Source of the DNA: Lethocerus indicus
Taxonomy: Eukaryota > Arthropoda > Insecta > Hemiptera > Belostomatidae
Assembly: GCA_019843655.1 (NCBI GenBank)
Contig: JACDQD010000002.1
Span: 16,453,154 to 16,517,153 of the forward strand
Length of the DNA: 64,000 bases
Reading direction: 5' to 3'
Part shown: positions 63,624 through 64,000 of the stretch, one piece after another
Position numbering within the stretch: the first letter of the stretch is position 1
Layout of the letters: each line of letters opens with the position of its first letter
Position numbers and translations under genes: made by a program
The notes under the pieces: model-generated
Told to the model about the DNA's origin: nothing
Databases searched by the model: none
Seen by the model: the letters and a program-made list of their open reading frames with translations, nothing else

Positions 63624-64000
63624 TGCTCTCCAGCTCAGCAAATCGTCTCTCTTGGGAACGGGGAACGTCCATTGCAGGACAACGCCGATCTGAGCCCTTT
63701 TTAGACTTAAAATTAAATTAGCGCTATCGTCGGACAGCACTCGATTCGCTACGCACCAACTACCGAAAGGGCCGGCGAAAGCGGCGTCCGGGAATAATTC
63801 TAAATTGGGCCAAATAAATAACATAGCTATTCGGGTCTCGGAATACTTATTTATAAAATAAATGAGATATATTCCGCATAGGTTTTCAATTAACAGTCGG
63901 TCCGATACGTTGTATGGGGGTACGTGACATATTCAATGCTGCCACGTCACTTCGGCCCCAGTTGTTGATTGAGTCCGGCCTATTGACGGTCTACCGTAAT

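Larger units (their letters stand above)
59071..64000. other. Mostly AT-rich noncoding region, no gene seen
   Basis: Contains palindromes at 59144, 60870 and 62148 and the CT/TG microsatellites at 61135-61202. A GC-balanced stretch at 60484-60760 has two AP-1-like words, TGACTTACATGACTCA, near 60805. A GC-rich patch at 63570-63680 contains the hairpin at 63605. Frames at 60484-60726 and 63419-63824 are unrecognised. Confidence 0.55.

Noticed and set aside
1..64000. Conserved animal microRNAs (let-7, miR-1, 2, 7, 8, 9, 10, 34, 71, 92, 100, 124, 125, 133, 184 and others)
   Set aside because: I looked by eye for mature-sequence words on the plus strand. Only short partial matches appeared. A covariance-model search of both strands would be decisive.
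1..64000. CRISPR arrays, operons or other prokaryotic features
   Set aside because: No regularly spaced repeats and no gene packing. Sequence character is that of an animal nuclear genome.

Overview
The window reads as nuclear DNA of an animal, probably an invertebrate. It contains long dinucleotide and trinucleotide microsatellites, a decayed tRNA-derived SINE-like piece, a patchwork of AT-rich DNA and short GC/CpG-rich islands, and no sign of bacterial gene packing. CpG looks common rather than depleted. I cannot name the species. An arthropod or a spiralian would both fit.

I find no protein-coding gene, tRNA, rRNA or microRNA gene that I can support anywhere in the 64 kb. The longest open frames (up to 235 codons near 47.6-48.3 kb) lie in GC-rich or low-complexity DNA, where stop codons are scarce on both strands. 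None shows a recognisable domain. The window is best described as an intergenic desert or the inside of a very large intron. Short exons without a start codon could be missed by eye.

Layout. 1-9 kb: purine and pyrimidine tracts (0.48-0.89 kb), a GT microsatellite (2.84 kb), a CA/TA microsatellite (4.55 kb), an 18-bp perfect palindrome (5.36 kb), and a SINE-like remnant on the minus strand (8.25 kb). 9-18 kb: a 30-bp inverted repeat pair (10.60/10.81 kb) with a compound hairpin beside it, CpG-rich islands (8.9, 11.0-11.6, 13.9-15.3 and 17.6-18.0 kb), and a POU-octamer-like site inside an inverted repeat (15.76 kb). 18-29 kb: a 95-bp exon-like cassette present twice at about 95% identity (22.09 and 23.53 kb), a diverged two-copy repeat (24.05/24.37 kb), a 33-bp near-perfect palindrome (25.06 kb), and GA microsatellites (23.76 and 28.93 kb). 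29-47 kb: mostly unstructured AT-rich DNA with triplet repeats (35.8, 39.7 and 46.6 kb), a long CT microsatellite (46.47 kb) and a GC-rich island (43.9-44.6 kb). 47-64 kb: the largest GC/CpG-rich island (47.2-48.0 kb), a cluster of palindromes and direct repeats (54.12-54.62 kb), further islands (56.2-56.9 and 58.6-59.1 kb) and CT/TG microsatellites (61.1-61.2 kb).

No set of genes works together here. If the window has a function, the sequence best suggests cis-regulation: at least eight exact ATGCAAAT octamers, two of them 55 bp apart, recurring GA tracts and scattered CpG-rich islands. That is inference from motif content. Cross-species alignment and chromatin data would decide it.
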